Below are positions 1 through 9,254 of a DNA stretch of 64,000 bases, piece by piece. This DNA is from Streptomyces sp. NBC_00572 (GTDB lineage Bacteria; Actinomycetota; Actinomycetes; Streptomycetales; Streptomycetaceae). Made by a program: the position numbers and the translations under genes. The stretch spans positions 6,820,001 to 6,884,000 of the forward strand of contig NZ_JAPENX010000001.1 of NCBI RefSeq assembly GCF_026341815.1, read 5' to 3'. Position 1 is the first letter of the stretch, and the number at the start of each line of letters is the position of its first letter. The notes beneath the pieces are model-generated. The model searched no databases, had not been told where the DNA came from, and saw only the letters and a list, made by a program, of their open reading frames with translations.

Positions 1-966
1 CGTCTGCAGGTTGACCAGTGGCATCAGGACCGGGAAGCCGTCCGCCGAGCCCTCGTTGGAGACGTCGGGACGGCCGTCGAGGACCAGCGACACATCGAAG
101 GAGGTGCCGCCCATGTCCACGCAGATCGCGTTGCGCCGGCCCAGCAGGCCCGCGGCCGCCGCACCGCCCATGGTTCCGCCGACCGGCCCGGACAGCAGGG
201 TCTGCAAGGGGTGGCGGCGGGCGTAGGCGGCGTTCACGACGCCGCCAGAGGACTGCATCACCTGGACCGGGACGGTCAGGCCGTGCTCCGCGAACCGCCC
301 CTCGATCCGGCCCAGATAGCGGCGCACCACAGGGCCCGTGTACGCCTCCAGGACGGCCGAGGACGTCCGCTCGTACTCGCGCCACTCGCCCGCCACCTGG
401 TGCGACAGCACCACGACGACGTCCTCGCCGAGTTCCTGCTCCAGGATCTTCCCGGCCAGCAGCTCGTGGTCCGGGTTGACGTACGAGAAGAGGAACGAGA
501 CGGCGACCGCGTCGAATCCCTCGTCCTTCGCACGTCGGGCGGCGGCCCGTACAGCGTCCTCGTCGAGGGGTTCGAGCTCGGTGCCGCGCCAGTCGAAACG
601 GCCGCCCGCCTCCGTCGTGTCGCAGCGCTCGACCAGCGGCTTCGGCTTGCGGTAGTGCAGGTCGAACATCCGGTCCCGGTTGCCGCGGGCGATGTGGTAG
701 ACGTCCCGCATCCCGGCCGACGTGAGCAGCAGGACGCGGGCGCCCTTGCGCTCCAGCAGGGCGTTGAGGCCCTGTGTGGTGCCGTGCACGAAGAAGGAGA
801 TGTCGCCGGGCGAGTCCACCGCCCGGCCCAGCGAGGCGAAGACTCCCTCGGCCAGGTCGCCCGGGGTCGTGGGTGCCTTGGCCGCGAAGTAGGTACCGCT
901 GTGTTCGTCATAGGCGACGACGTCGGTGAAGGTTCCACCGATGTCCATGGCCACCCGGTATGTCAT
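1..966 (-). CDS. Hydantoinase/oxoprolinase family protein, N-terminal part (runs off left edge)
   Basis: The frame is open from an ATG at 966 to the window edge, so only about the first 322 residues are present. The N-terminus reads MTYRVAMDIGGTFTDVV, the phosphate-binding start of the HyuA/oxoprolinase ASKHA ATPase fold. A second nucleotide-binding stretch, DMGGTSFDVSL, lies near residue 285. Members hydrolyse ATP to open cyclic amides such as 5-oxoproline or hydantoins, or form a subunit of acetone carboxylase, usually with a HyuB partner. The partner would lie beyond the left edge. The exact substrate cannot be told from this part. Confidence 0.9.
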   Translation of the reverse strand, partial: MTYRVAMDIGGTFTDVVAYDEHSGTYFAAKAPTTPGDLAEGVFASLGRAVDSPGDISFFVHGTTQGLNALLERKGARVLLLTSAGMRDVYHIARGNRDRMFDLHYRKPKPLVERCDTTEAGGRFDWRGTELEPLDEDAVRAAARRAKDEGFDAVAVSFLFSYVNPDHELLAGKILEQELGEDVVVVLSHQVAGEWREYERTSSAVLEAYTGPVVRRYLGRIEGRFAEHGLTVPVQVMQSSGGVVNAAYARRHPLQTLLSGPVGGTMGGAAAAGLLGRRNAICVDMGGTSFDVSLVLDGRPDVSNEGSADGFPVLMPLVNLQT

Positions 967-1076
967 TGCGCCTCCCGGCTTTCTCAGGGGATCGCCGAGG
1001 ACGCTAGCCCGAGCCTTCCGGGGAGGGCTGTGCGCGGCGCACGGGCGGCGGGCCGCCACAGTGCGGCGTGCCTGGT

Positions 1077-1553
1077 TCAGTGATCGCCGAGAGGGAGGCC
1101 GCCCGGCTGCTGCACGTCCTCGTGCAGGTGGACGATGCGCCACCCCGCGTCGACGCCCTGCCGCAAGACCGCGGTGTTGCGGACCAGCTCGGGGCACAGC
1201 TCCCCGGCCGAGGGGTCGGGCGCGAAGTCCACCCGCAGCCAGAAACGCAGCACCGCGATGTCACCGAAGACGTCCACGACCTGCCCGTACGGCTCCAGCC
1301 TGATCTCCACCGGCCCCACCCCACCGGTGGGGCGCCCCTCGCGCACCCGGTCCAGGTCCGGCTTCCCGAAGAGCAGCCCGGCGGTCCCGGAATCCCACAC
1401 GGTCGCCTCCGGATCCAGACAGGCGTCGATCCGCGCACGGTCTCCGGCCGAGTAGGCCTCGTACATGGTGGTGATCACCCGCCAGACGGCGGCTGCCGTC
1501 TCAGGGACCGCGCCGGGGCGGGCACCGGCGGGGGACGAGGGGGACACGGGCAT
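1077..1553 (-). CDS. SnoaL-like / NTF2-fold family protein
   Basis: The 158-residue protein has the layout of the NTF2-like (SnoaL) fold: an N-terminal helix (VWRVITTMYEAYSAGDRARI), a DPEATVWD strand typical of the family, and a C-terminal sheet ending in GWRIVHLHEDV. The fold covers small ketosteroid-isomerase-like enzymes and ligand-binding proteins. The His and Asp positions do not identify a substrate. It lies 110 bp upstream of the hydantoinase gene on the same strand and could be co-transcribed with it. The start is the first in-frame ATG; no strong alternative was seen. Confidence 0.7.
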   Translation of the reverse strand: MPVSPSSPAGARPGAVPETAAAVWRVITTMYEAYSAGDRARIDACLDPEATVWDSGTAGLLFGKPDLDRVREGRPTGGVGPVEIRLEPYGQVVDVFGDIAVLRFWLRVDFAPDPSAGELCPELVRNTAVLRQGVDAGWRIVHLHEDVQQPGGLPLGDH

Positions 1554-1762
1554 GGCGGGGCCTCCGGAGCTGTGGGAGAGAGGTCGCGCCTCCGAACGGG
1601 ACAGCGACGGGCAGTCAACCTACACACCCGGGTAGCCCATCACGCGCGCCCATGCGCCCTTCACGGCACGTCGATGGGCGCGTGGTCGATGCCCGGGCTC
1701 CCGTCGGAATCCTGGCCCGACATCTGGATCGTGACTGGTCCGGGACGGCGGCCAGACAGACG

Positions 1763-2530
1763 TCAGCGAAGTGCGGGGCGCCTCGGTGACGGTGTGGGCC
1801 GCTCGGGGCGGCTGTCGGGGTCCGTGGTCTCACCGGTGGCCTGGAGTTCGGTGCGGGCTCGGGACGCCCATGGCTGGGCTTCGAGTTCGTCGAATGTCTC
1901 CAGGGCGGTGCGAAGGTGGTTGCGGGCGTCGTTGCGGCGTCTTTCACGGCGGAGTCATTCCCCGTACAGCGGCTCGGTGCGGGCTCGTTCGACGGCTGGG
2001 TGGTGCCCTCGTCGTGCAGGTGCAGGGCGTCCGTGAAGTGCCGCTCGGCCTGGTCGTCCGTGCCGGTCAGGGCCTGACAGCGGCGTGAAAGGGCGAGTGC
2101 CGCGGGCGTGCGGCCTGCGCCCGTTGCGCCGGCAGCGCCGCGGGATCGGTCAGGCGCTCTCGCTGCCCGGCCCGGATCGCGGCCTTCACCAGGTCGGGGA
2201 GGAGGAAGGCCGCGCGAGCGGGGTGCCCCACGCGGGACCTTGCGGTTCCAGGTGGGTGAGCGCGTTCGCGGCATCGCCGTACTCCGGTGCCGCTGTGCTC
2301 AGGATCGGTGCACTGCTGCTGTCCGCCTTGCAGGGCGAGCAGGTGCAGCGCGGTGTGGAGCCAGCCGACCACGTCCTGGGCCCGGCGGTCGCGTACGCAG
2401 GCGATGGCGGTATCGAGGGTGGTGCGGTGATCGGCGAAGAGCCGGCTGTACGTCCCTGCCAGGACCCTTTCGGTGAACCCTGCCTCCCCGTCCCCGGCCT
2501 GCGCATGCCTGATGGTGTCCCTGACCGTGT
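1763..2530 (-). pseudogene. Remnant of a large LuxR-family ATPase regulator
   Basis: Translated in shifting minus-strand frames, this stretch gives pieces of the TPR-like part of a large LuxR (AAA-type) regulator. The first piece includes GTYSRLFADHRTTLDTA and WLHTALHLLALQ, the next GHPARAAFLLPDLVKAAIRAG, then ALSRRCQALTGTDDQAERHF and, after a frameshift, ARNHLRTALETFDELEAQP. A TGA interrupts the frame near 1960. The N-terminal ATPase and the C-terminal HTH are missing. The gene is clearly dead. Similarity was judged from memory of the family, not from a search. Confidence 0.7.
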
Positions 2531-2578
2531 CTGGAGGGCGTCCCCTTTCAACGCCTGAAGACCTGGAGAACCTCCCGT

Positions 2579-2915
2579 GATCCGGACTACGCGGCCAAGA
2601 AGGCCCGCGTCGAGCACCTTTACGCGATCGCTGACGACGAGGTCATACTCAGCGCACTCAATTCCTGGAGTTCTGCCGCTACCTGCGCACGCTCAACCCA
2701 ACGGAGGTGGGGATCGCCATCGTCTGTGACAATTTCTCTCCGCACCTGACCACGAAGAAGTGCCAGCGGGTCGGCACCTGGGCGGCGGCGAACAACGTCG
2801 AAGTCGCCTGCACCCCGACGAACTCCTCCTGGCTGAACCGGATCGAGGCCCGGTTCACGGCCCGCCGACGACCGGTTCCTCCGCGCCGTTGTCGACCGGG
2901 CCAACACTGCCTGAT
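2579..2915 (+). mobile_element. IS630-family transposase remnant
   Basis: Two plus-strand pieces match the catalytic half of IS630-type DDE transposases. The first is DPDYAAKKARVEHLYAIADD. After a gap and a frame change come FCRYLRTLNPTEVGIAIVCD, with the second catalytic Asp in VCDNFSPH, and TPTNSSWLNRIEARFTA, with the closing Glu region. The N-terminal HTH, part of the centre and the C-terminus are missing, and no inverted terminal repeats were recognised. It adjoins the broken LuxR gene, so the insertion may have started that gene's decay. Confidence 0.8.
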
Positions 2916-2924
2916 CCGGAAGCG

Positions 2925-3437
2925 CTATACGCCGGTGGTGCCGTCGATGCGTTCCCGGAGCAGGTCGGCGTGGCCGTTGTGGCGGGCGTACTCCTCGATC
3001 ATGTGGACGTAGATCCAGCGGAGGCTGACGTCCTGCTCCATGAAGCGGCCGGTGTCGGTCAGAGCGCGGTCGGCGCAGTGCTCGCGGGCGCGGGCGGTCT
3101 CCGCGTGCCAGGTGGCCAGAGCGTCGCGCAGGGTGGCGCCCTCGGCCAGTTCGAAGCCGCCGTCGGGGGCATCGGGGTCGGCCTGCGGGTCGTAGACGGG
3201 CGGGGCCTGTTCTCCGGCGAACACTCGGCGGAACCAGTTCCGCTCCACCTCCGCCCTGTGCTGGACGAGGCCGGTCAGTGTGAAGGCGGACGGGGGCACG
3301 GATGCGACGGCGGCCTTCTCATCGTCCAGGCCCTCGCACTTCATGGCGAGGGTGGTGCGATGAAAGTCGAGCCAGCTTTCGAGCGTGGTGCGCTCGTCGG
3401 TGTTCAGGGGCCGCATAGGGCGTTCGATGATGGCCAT
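2925..3437 (-). CDS. DinB-like (DUF664) protein
   Basis: The protein is about 170 residues from the ATG at 3437 (MAIIERPMRPLNTDE). An upstream ATG at 3485 adds 16 residues that look unlike the family. The four-helix DinB/DUF664 pattern is visible: LDFHRTTL, a central LVQHRAEVERNWFRR, and a C-terminal YVHMIEEYARHNGHADLLRE whose histidines can complete a metal site. Relatives include mycothiol- or bacillithiol-dependent transferases and stress proteins; the substrate here is unknown. It seems intact although both neighbours are wrecked genes. Confidence 0.75.
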   Translation of the reverse strand: MAIIERPMRPLNTDERTTLESWLDFHRTTLAMKCEGLDDEKAAVASVPPSAFTLTGLVQHRAEVERNWFRRVFAGEQAPPVYDPQADPDAPDGGFELAEGATLRDALATWHAETARAREHCADRALTDTGRFMEQDVSLRWIYVHMIEEYARHNGHADLLRERIDGTTGV

Positions 3438-3517
3438 CAGCCGATTACCGCCAGCGGCCGAATCCGTCGACAGGCAGGATTTCATAGCGGGGCGAACGTT
3501 GCCTGATGCGGCGCTAG

Positions 3518-3872
3518 ATCGTCCTCGACGACGTCCAGTTCGCCCGCCGCGACTTCCAACACCGCGCCCGGCCGGCCGTCATGTCCGGCTCGGCGAGGCG
3601 CCGGTGGCTCTCGCTCCCCACTCATCTGCCCAATGGGCGGTCGACCCTGATCAGAGACGCGGTTCTTGTGGACCACGAACGATCCCGCCGACGCGTCGCT
3701 TCCATGTTGCCCAGTTCTACGGGGCAAGCCCCGACCGGCCACTGCTGCGCCCTGAATGGACTCCGTGCTTGCTCGGATTCATGATCGGGCCGGCACCGCC
3801 GATGTGGCGGAGGAATCGACGAGAGCCTTGCTCAACCTCTTGGGCTGGAAGAGGCGCATCTTGCGGAGCAGC
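3518..3872 (+). pseudogene. Truncated, frameshifted WbqC-family gene
   Basis: One frame reads IVLDDVQFARRDFQHRARP then WLSLPTHLPNGRSTLIRDAV, a WbqC-family N-terminal signature. A second frame carries QFYGASPDRPLLRPEW, and a third ends with ESTRALLNLLGWKRRILRSS. Together these resemble most of a WbqC protein, with the N-terminus missing and at least two frameshifts. The 3' end runs straight into an integrase tail at about 3864, so recombination joined the two. The family call rests on motif recall. Confidence 0.6.
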
Positions 3873-4165
3873 CAACCGACTCATCGAGCAGTCCATGGAG
3901 GAGTGGAACCGCGTCAGCCGAGGTGAGGCCCCTGCGGGCTGAGCCGGAGTTTTGGTCCGTGACTGGTCCGGAAGCGCTGGTCAGGAGTGGGACACCGGTG
4001 GGAGGAACTGGGAGTTTCGACGCAAACTCGGCTTCGCCCTGGGAGGCGCGAGCGAGAGGCGCCTGACGGGTAAAAGCCCAGTTCAGGCGCCTCTCTTTGT
4101 GTCCCTAGAAGAAGCCGAGCCGCTTCGGCGAGTAGGACACCAGCAGATTCTTCGAGTGCTGGTGG
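3864..4165. repeat. Direct repeat copy A: integrase tail, hairpin and aldehyde dehydrogenase 3' end
   Basis: About 300 bp align by eye with 23019-23321 in the same orientation. In order the unit has the last codons of a tyrosine integrase (NRLIEQSMEEWNRVSRGEA, stop at about 3942), a spacer with the shared text ggtccgtgactggtcc, a GC-rich hairpin, and on the minus strand the final codons of aldehyde dehydrogenase (KNLLVSYSPKRLGFF). The match to copy B is nearly perfect over the integrase tail and weaker in the middle of the spacer. This is the structure expected of an old att junction carrying a displaced gene end. Confidence 0.8.
4056..4093. terminator. Hairpin terminator inside repeat copy A
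   Basis: The stem gaggcgcctga (4056-4066) pairs with tcaggcgcctc (4083-4093) around a loop containing taaaagccca, followed by ctttgtg. It matches the hairpin at 23213-23250, but the base next to the stem has changed. It can act on both strands. Confidence 0.6.
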
Positions 4166-4770
4166 TACACGCCTCGCGTGGCCGCTGACCTGCGGTAACG
4201 GCCACGATTCGGCCAAGCCGCAGATGGCTTGTCCGAGTATGGCCCGGATCTTGGTCGGTACGGGCGGGCCCATTGCCCGGTGGCCCGAAGCGACGGCGAG
4301 CTGGCATGCAAACGAGGGGCGGGCCGACAGGTCTCCACTTGTCCGAACTCGCCACTGCCCGACGGCACGTCGATCCCGTAGCACTACTTGTTCACGCCAC
4401 AGCATGGGAAGCCACAGCCACGCAAGCGGCGGCACTTCCCGGCTGACCACCTCCCGCTCTTGCGCATCGCGCGACAGGCACCGGGGACGTTCCGGGAGGC
4501 GCAGGCAGCCTGACGCGGCACGAGGTCACACAAGATCCGATGCCGCTTTCGCCGACCGGTGACCTCCTGCGGCGTGCTGCCCGGTACCGCGTCTCCGATC
4601 AGCTGTGGGCAGAAGGCCGACGCGTTCATCCTCCAGCTGTACCTGACGGAGTGGATGGTGAAGGCGGTGCGGCCCGCTGCGGAGGATGTCAGCGCCCCAC
4701 GCCGTAGTCACGATCTGCGTAGCCGTGTCGGCACCGCATGACGCCTCTTGCGTTGATCGGTACGGCTACC

Positions 4771-4806
4771 GGGCGCCTGCTGGGCGAAAACCCAGGTCAG
4801 GCGCCC
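4771..4806. terminator. Third, diverged copy of the att-type hairpin
   Basis: The stem gggcgcctg (4771-4779) pairs with caggcgccc (4798-4806). The loop and right arm contain cccaggtcaggcgcc, the same 15 bases as in the hairpin at 23213-23250. Flanking atcggta and taccgat extend the symmetry. No integrase tail or dehydrogenase end was found around it. Confidence 0.5.
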
Positions 4807-5002
4807 TGCGAGGCTCATACCGATGCCAGGGTCCGCCCTGGCCGACAGAGGGGGCGTGGGTCACGGAGAGGGCCGGAGAACCGCTGACCGCGCAGGGCGA
4901 GCTGCGGTGAATGCAGCGGGCACGGCTGTCGATCAGGCCGGCCGTCCTTCTGAGGGCTCCTTCTCCGGCCGGACCTGCGGCATGCCCGGAAGCAAGGATG
5001 AG

Positions 5003-5042
5003 CACCGGCCCGGCGGGCGTGTCAGCGCCCGCCGGGCCGGTG
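5003..5042. terminator. Strong GC-rich hairpin
   Basis: Perfect 17-bp arms (5003-5019 and 5026-5042, core cggcccggcgggcg) flank a six-base loop. It lies 240 bp beyond the stop of the esterase gene and may end that transcript. No T-run follows, as is common in Streptomyces. Confidence 0.6.
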
Positions 5043-5282
5043 CCGGTCTCTCCCGCTACGGTGCGTCGGCCTTCGAACCGGCCTTCGGGCGCGCTGCGGC
5101 GATGGGACTGCGGAGGCCGTTCAATGCGCCGGCCGGCCGGGCTGGGGCAGGGGTGTTCGTGACGGCCCCCCAGCGGGCGGGGTCGGTTCCGCCTGGGCGG
5201 ATGAGAGCGTTGCGGGCTGTGGACGGTGAGTCGTTGACCAGCCTCTGCTCGCGACTCGTCCGGGCGGAGCGCGGCGCGGTCG

Positions 5283-6644
5283 TCACGGCTTCATCTTTTC
5301 GGCCTCCCGGATTTCGTGGAGGTGGATGAGAATGTCGAAGGACTTGGCGATCGTGATGTCGCGGGGCTTCTCTGGGAATTGCGTGCCGATGTTGAGCGTG
5401 GGTCGGGCGACGTTCAGCCAGGCGCGCGCGGCGGCCGGGGCCTTGCGGACGTCGAGGTAGAAGTCCCGGTAACGGACCTGGTCGAGGGTGTGCTCATTCC
5501 TGCCGGGCTCGGCGGCGCCCACGGTGAACTTCTTCCACTCGCCGCCGAGGGCGGCGTCCTTCGACAGGAACGAGCCCTGGTTGAAGGTGAAGCCGATGGG
5601 CAGGTAGTTCTTGCCGATGGTGTCGCGCAGGAACGACCCCTGCGTCTTGGAGTACAGCTCGGGGTTGTCGGAGACGTAGCCGACGTGGTTGTTCTGCGCC
5701 GACATCAGGATCTTGTCGCCGGTGTGCTTCTGCCACCACGTGACGTTCTGGGCCATGACCTCGTCGCGGAAGCGCTGAAGGCTGTTCAGGGACTCCCGGT
5801 CGGCGGGGTTCAAGGTGAAGAACTTGGCGGTCTGGGCGATTGAGCGGGCGTTCTGCTCGGCCCAGTCGAAAGCGTCTCCGCCGGAGCCCTTATGGCTGCT
5901 GACCAGTTCTAGGGCTTGCTGCGCCTTGGCGGCGAGCTGCTGCCGCTCCGCGAGCGGCTTGGCCAGGTAGGCGAAGGCGTCGTCGATGGGCCGCAGGCCG
6001 GTGTAGAGCTCGTTGAGCCGCGGCAGCGCCTCGGGGTGGTTCTTCTTCGCATAGCCGGTCACTCGTTCGAAGAACGCGTCATTCAACGAGGGGGCGCCGA
6101 TGTCGTCGCCCATGAAGTGCACGGGACGATCGGGGTGGTTGCGGTTGTAGTCGCGCATCCACTCGATGAGACTCACGAACTCTTCGCGTTCCCAAGGAGA
6201 GTTGGCCAGCGTCTGTGCGGCGATCTCGCGGGCGTCGCCCTTGCCGGTCTGGAGGTAGTCGTCGATCTGGAGTCCCGCGGACCAGCTCAGCTCCAGGGCG
6301 AAGGTGGTGAAGCCCTTCTTTTCCACCAGGTGGCGGAAGACCCGCTCCTTCAGGGTGAAGAACTCGTGGGAGCCGTGGGTTGCCTCGCCGAGGCCGACCA
6401 CCTTGGCATCGCCGATCATCGCGGACAGGGCTCGCAGGTCGGCCGTGCTTCCACCCGGCTCGGTCGCACGCAGCGGATGAGCGGCCCGCTCCAGTACGTG
6501 TACGGGGTCCTGCTTCCCCCTGGCCGTGGGGACCGTGTCGACGGTGGCCGCCTTGACCGCCGCGGGAGCAAGGACCGCCCCTGCCGCGATCGCCACCGCC
6601 ACGAGGAGCCGCGGGCGGCTGATCCGCTTCTTGTGAGTAGCCAT
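5283..6644 (-). CDS. Secreted erythromycin esterase-like protein
   Basis: The protein is 453 residues from the ATG at 6644, which is preceded by gaaagg at good spacing; the longer upstream frame has no family similarity. Residues 1 to about 36 form a Sec signal peptide (RLLVAVAIAAGAVLAPAAVKA). The Ere hallmark GLGEATHGSHEFF follows, with later conserved pieces such as FALELSW, HFMGDDIGAP and MSAQNNHVGYV that supply the His/Glu catalytic centre of the Ere/ChaN-like fold. Known Ere enzymes hydrolyse the lactone ring of 14- and 15-membered macrolides. Export is unusual for a resistance enzyme, so the natural substrate could be another ester. An MMPL exporter gene lies upstream on the same strand. 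Confidence 0.85.
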   Translation of the reverse strand: MATHKKRISRPRLLVAVAIAAGAVLAPAAVKAATVDTVPTARGKQDPVHVLERAAHPLRATEPGGSTADLRALSAMIGDAKVVGLGEATHGSHEFFTLKERVFRHLVEKKGFTTFALELSWSAGLQIDDYLQTGKGDAREIAAQTLANSPWEREEFVSLIEWMRDYNRNHPDRPVHFMGDDIGAPSLNDAFFERVTGYAKKNHPEALPRLNELYTGLRPIDDAFAYLAKPLAERQQLAAKAQQALELVSSHKGSGGDAFDWAEQNARSIAQTAKFFTLNPADRESLNSLQRFRDEVMAQNVTWWQKHTGDKILMSAQNNHVGYVSDNPELYSKTQGSFLRDTIGKNYLPIGFTFNQGSFLSKDAALGGEWKKFTVGAAEPGRNEHTLDQVRYRDFYLDVRKAPAAARAWLNVARPTLNIGTQFPEKPRDITIAKSFDILIHLHEIREAEKMKP

Positions 6645-7016
6645 CTGCTTGTACCTTTCGATCAACGTGCGTTTGGGTTTTTGAGAAATGAAGGCCCGGG
6701 GTCCCGTTGCCGCACGCTGAGGGCAGCCGCCGGACTCTTCCGGGGGCAGCCCCAGAAGGTGGACGAGACCTGGTGCCGTGTGTGGCCGTCCGAGCGCTTG
6801 ATCGGGCGGAGGTTGAGAAGTCGGGCGTTCACCGCCGAGGCCGCGACCCACACACGCGGGGCAGCGCCGACCCCGGTGGATGCGGCATTCACCGCCGAAG
6901 CCGGGGTGATCGCCGACGGTGGTGGCGGCTTGTGCCGGCAGTCACGCTCGCGGTGCTCGCTCGCGCCTTCTTCGCGGTGGTGGTCGTGCGGGAGTGCGAA
7001 GGCGGCGGCGCGGCGT
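6645..7016. other. Intergenic region between exporter and esterase genes
   Basis: These 372 bp contain no supported gene. An imperfect 19-bp direct repeat (gcgttcaccgccgaggccg near 6826, gcattcaccgccgaagccg near 6886) recurs at 60-bp spacing and could be a duplicated regulatory element. The esterase promoter and ribosome site must lie in the part next to 6645. Confidence 0.4.
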
Positions 7017-9254
7017 TCAGTTCGTGCTGACGCGGTCGTACGGGACCGCAGTGGGACCCGGCTCGCCGGCCCGCCGCCCGGGCTCGTACGGCGAGGGCTG
7101 CCTGGCGGTACGGCGTGGCCGGACGGGCCACCACAGGGAGCGGCCGAGCAGGGCGGCGAGCGCCGGGATCAGCGCGACGGACAGGACGAACGCCGACAGC
7201 AAGATGCCGAGGGCAGTCGCGAAGCCGATCTGCTGGGTGGACGGGGCGGGGTTCGCCGCGAGGCTGCCGAAGGAACCGGCAAGCACCAGTCCGGCGGTGG
7301 CGATGGCCGGTGCCGTATGCCGTACGGCGCGGGCCACCGCCGAGCGGGCCGGGCCCGGGCGCTCCATCTCCTCCCTGATGCGGTCGCTCATCAGGATGTT
7401 GTAGTCCGTGCCCAGGGCGACCACGAACAGGAAGAGCACCAGCGGCAGGGTGAAGTTGACGCCCGCTTCGCCGCGCACATGCTGGAACACCAGGGCGGAG
7501 GCGCCGAGCGTGGCGGCGAAGCCGAGCCCGACGGAGACCATGAGCACCACCGGTGCCAGGACGCTGCGAAGCAGGACGAGCAGGATCAGCGCGATGAGCG
7601 CGGCGGCCATGGGAAAGACCAGCTCCAGGTCCCCGGAGACGGCGGTGGAGATGTCCGCGAAGATCGCTGCCGTGCCGCCGACGTGTGCCTCGGCGCCCGT
7701 GGGTGTGTGCTGCGCGACGGTCGCCCGCACCGGGCCGGACACCAGGTCGCGTGCCTTCTGGCTCTGTGGGTCGGCAGTCAGGTAGAGGCCGATCCGGGCG
7801 GCGTCGCCCACCTTGTCGTAGACGACCGGAGTCACCTGGCCCACGCCCTGAGTGCGGCTGAGCGCCTTGACCATGACGTCGACGGCGTGCCGGTCGAGGG
7901 CGCCGCCGTCGCCGCTGGTGACGTAGACCTCGGTAGGGTCGGACACCCCCGCGGGCAGGGCGCCGGAGATCTCCGCGGCGGTGGCCGCGGCCGGTGTGCC
8001 AGTGCCGCCGCTGCCGGCGCTGTAGTCCATCTTCATGCCGGCCATCCCGGCGGCCAGCGCACCCAGCAGAACGATCGCGCCGACCGTGACGGCGAGCGGT
8101 CGCCGGGCGACGGTGTCGCCGAAGCGTCCGGCCGAACCCTCGCGCGGCGCGCGCTTCAGGGCTTGGGAGGGCCAGAACATCCTGCGTCCGGTGACCGCCA
8201 GCAGGGCGGGCATGAAGGTCAGGCTGGCCAGCAGCATCACCATCACGGAGATCGCGACGGCCGGGCCGAGCACCCGGAACTGCCCGAAGCTGGCGACACC
8301 GAGAGTGGCGAAGGCGGCGACGATGGTGAGCGCCGCCGAGGTGATCGCGGAGCCCACCCGCGCCGTCACCTCACCCGCGATGTCGCGGGTGTCGCGCTGC
8401 GGCTGCGCGCGCAGCCGCTCACGGAAGCGGAACAGCAGGAACAGGAAGTAGTCGATCCCGATGCCGAGCAGCACCACGCTGATCAGCTGCGGTGTGCTCG
8501 GGTCCAGTTTGATCCCGGTGAGCAGCGCCGTGCCGACCACCGCACCCGCGGCGGCCCCGCCGACGAGGCTGACGGCCAGGAGCGGCAGGAGAGCCGCCAG
8601 GGCACTGCGGAACACCAGCATGTTCAGCAGCACGATCAGGCCGATGGTCAGTGCCCCGGCCACTGTGCTCGTGGTCTTCTCCGCCTCGCGGCTGTCGACG
8701 AGGTCGGCCAGACCGCCGGCGAATCCGGTGCGCAGTCCGTCCTGCGCGTACCTGCCGGAAGCGGTATTCCGGAATTCCTTGAATACATTCTGCAGACCGG
8801 GGTCGGTCGAATTACCGGAAAGGCCGACAGAAAAGAGAACGAAAGCGCGGTGGGGTGCGACCGTGCCGAGCGTCACCTTCGGCGTCTGGGAATAGTCCTT
8901 CGCCAGGAAGTCGGGGGCGTCCTCGGACTTCGGCATGGCCACCCGCTGCCTGCCGAGCGCCGCTGCCGCTGCCTCTGCGCGCTGCTGGTCGGCCGCGCCG
9001 AGCGGCTTCCCGTCGGCCCGCTTCACCAGCATGGTCACCGCATTGGCGTCCGGCTTGATCCCGAACTTGTCCTCGGCGACCTTCAGTGCCGCCGCCGAGT
9101 CGTACTTCTCGGGCAGGAAGTCACCGAGCTGGCTCTCGGTGACCCGGTACATCAGTGCCTGACCCACTATGGCCAGTCCTACTCCCAGCAGCACCCAGAG
9201 GGTGATGACTTTCCATGGATTCCTCGTGGAGAATCCGGCCAGGGTGCGAATCAC
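7017..9254 (-). CDS. MMPL/RND-family membrane transporter
   Basis: The protein is 745 residues from a GTG at 9254 preceded by ccggag; the ATG upstream adds an arginine-rich tail absent from the family. The layout is one N-terminal helix (WKVITLWVLLGVGLAIVG), a large outside loop, five helices, a second such loop and five more helices, the duplicated MMPL pattern. Conserved text includes GIGIDYFLFLLFRFRE and ALGTDYNILMSDRIREEME, which carry the acidic residues used for proton coupling. Members export lipids or drugs. It is divergent from the sensor kinase gene and upstream of the esterase gene, so it is probably the controlled exporter. Confidence 0.92.
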   Translation of the reverse strand: MIRTLAGFSTRNPWKVITLWVLLGVGLAIVGQALMYRVTESQLGDFLPEKYDSAAALKVAEDKFGIKPDANAVTMLVKRADGKPLGAADQQRAEAAAAALGRQRVAMPKSEDAPDFLAKDYSQTPKVTLGTVAPHRAFVLFSVGLSGNSTDPGLQNVFKEFRNTASGRYAQDGLRTGFAGGLADLVDSREAEKTTSTVAGALTIGLIVLLNMLVFRSALAALLPLLAVSLVGGAAAGAVVGTALLTGIKLDPSTPQLISVVLLGIGIDYFLFLLFRFRERLRAQPQRDTRDIAGEVTARVGSAITSAALTIVAAFATLGVASFGQFRVLGPAVAISVMVMLLASLTFMPALLAVTGRRMFWPSQALKRAPREGSAGRFGDTVARRPLAVTVGAIVLLGALAAGMAGMKMDYSAGSGGTGTPAAATAAEISGALPAGVSDPTEVYVTSGDGGALDRHAVDVMVKALSRTQGVGQVTPVVYDKVGDAARIGLYLTADPQSQKARDLVSGPVRATVAQHTPTGAEAHVGGTAAIFADISTAVSGDLELVFPMAAALIALILLVLLRSVLAPVVLMVSVGLGFAATLGASALVFQHVRGEAGVNFTLPLVLFLFVVALGTDYNILMSDRIREEMERPGPARSAVARAVRHTAPAIATAGLVLAGSFGSLAANPAPSTQQIGFATALGILLSAFVLSVALIPALAALLGRSLWWPVRPRRTARQPSPYEPGRRAGEPGPTAVPYDRVSTN

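Larger units (their letters stand above)
4166..5282. other. Decayed region without a recognisable gene
   Basis: No frame in these 1.1 kb gives a protein that was recognised, and open frames on both strands lack a convincing start or codon pattern. The region holds two hairpins (4771-4806 and 5003-5042). It most likely consists of remains of inserted DNA between the repeat junction and the esterase gene. Confidence 0.5.

Noticed and set aside
1729..1745. A 14-base match (cgtgactggtccgg) to the att-type spacer of the direct repeats
   Set aside because: The match is short and nothing else of the repeat (integrase tail, hairpin, gene end) lies around it.
4384..4741. Open frames with Cys or Leu-rich products
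   Set aside because: No start signal, no family pattern and mixed codon use; treated as decayed DNA.
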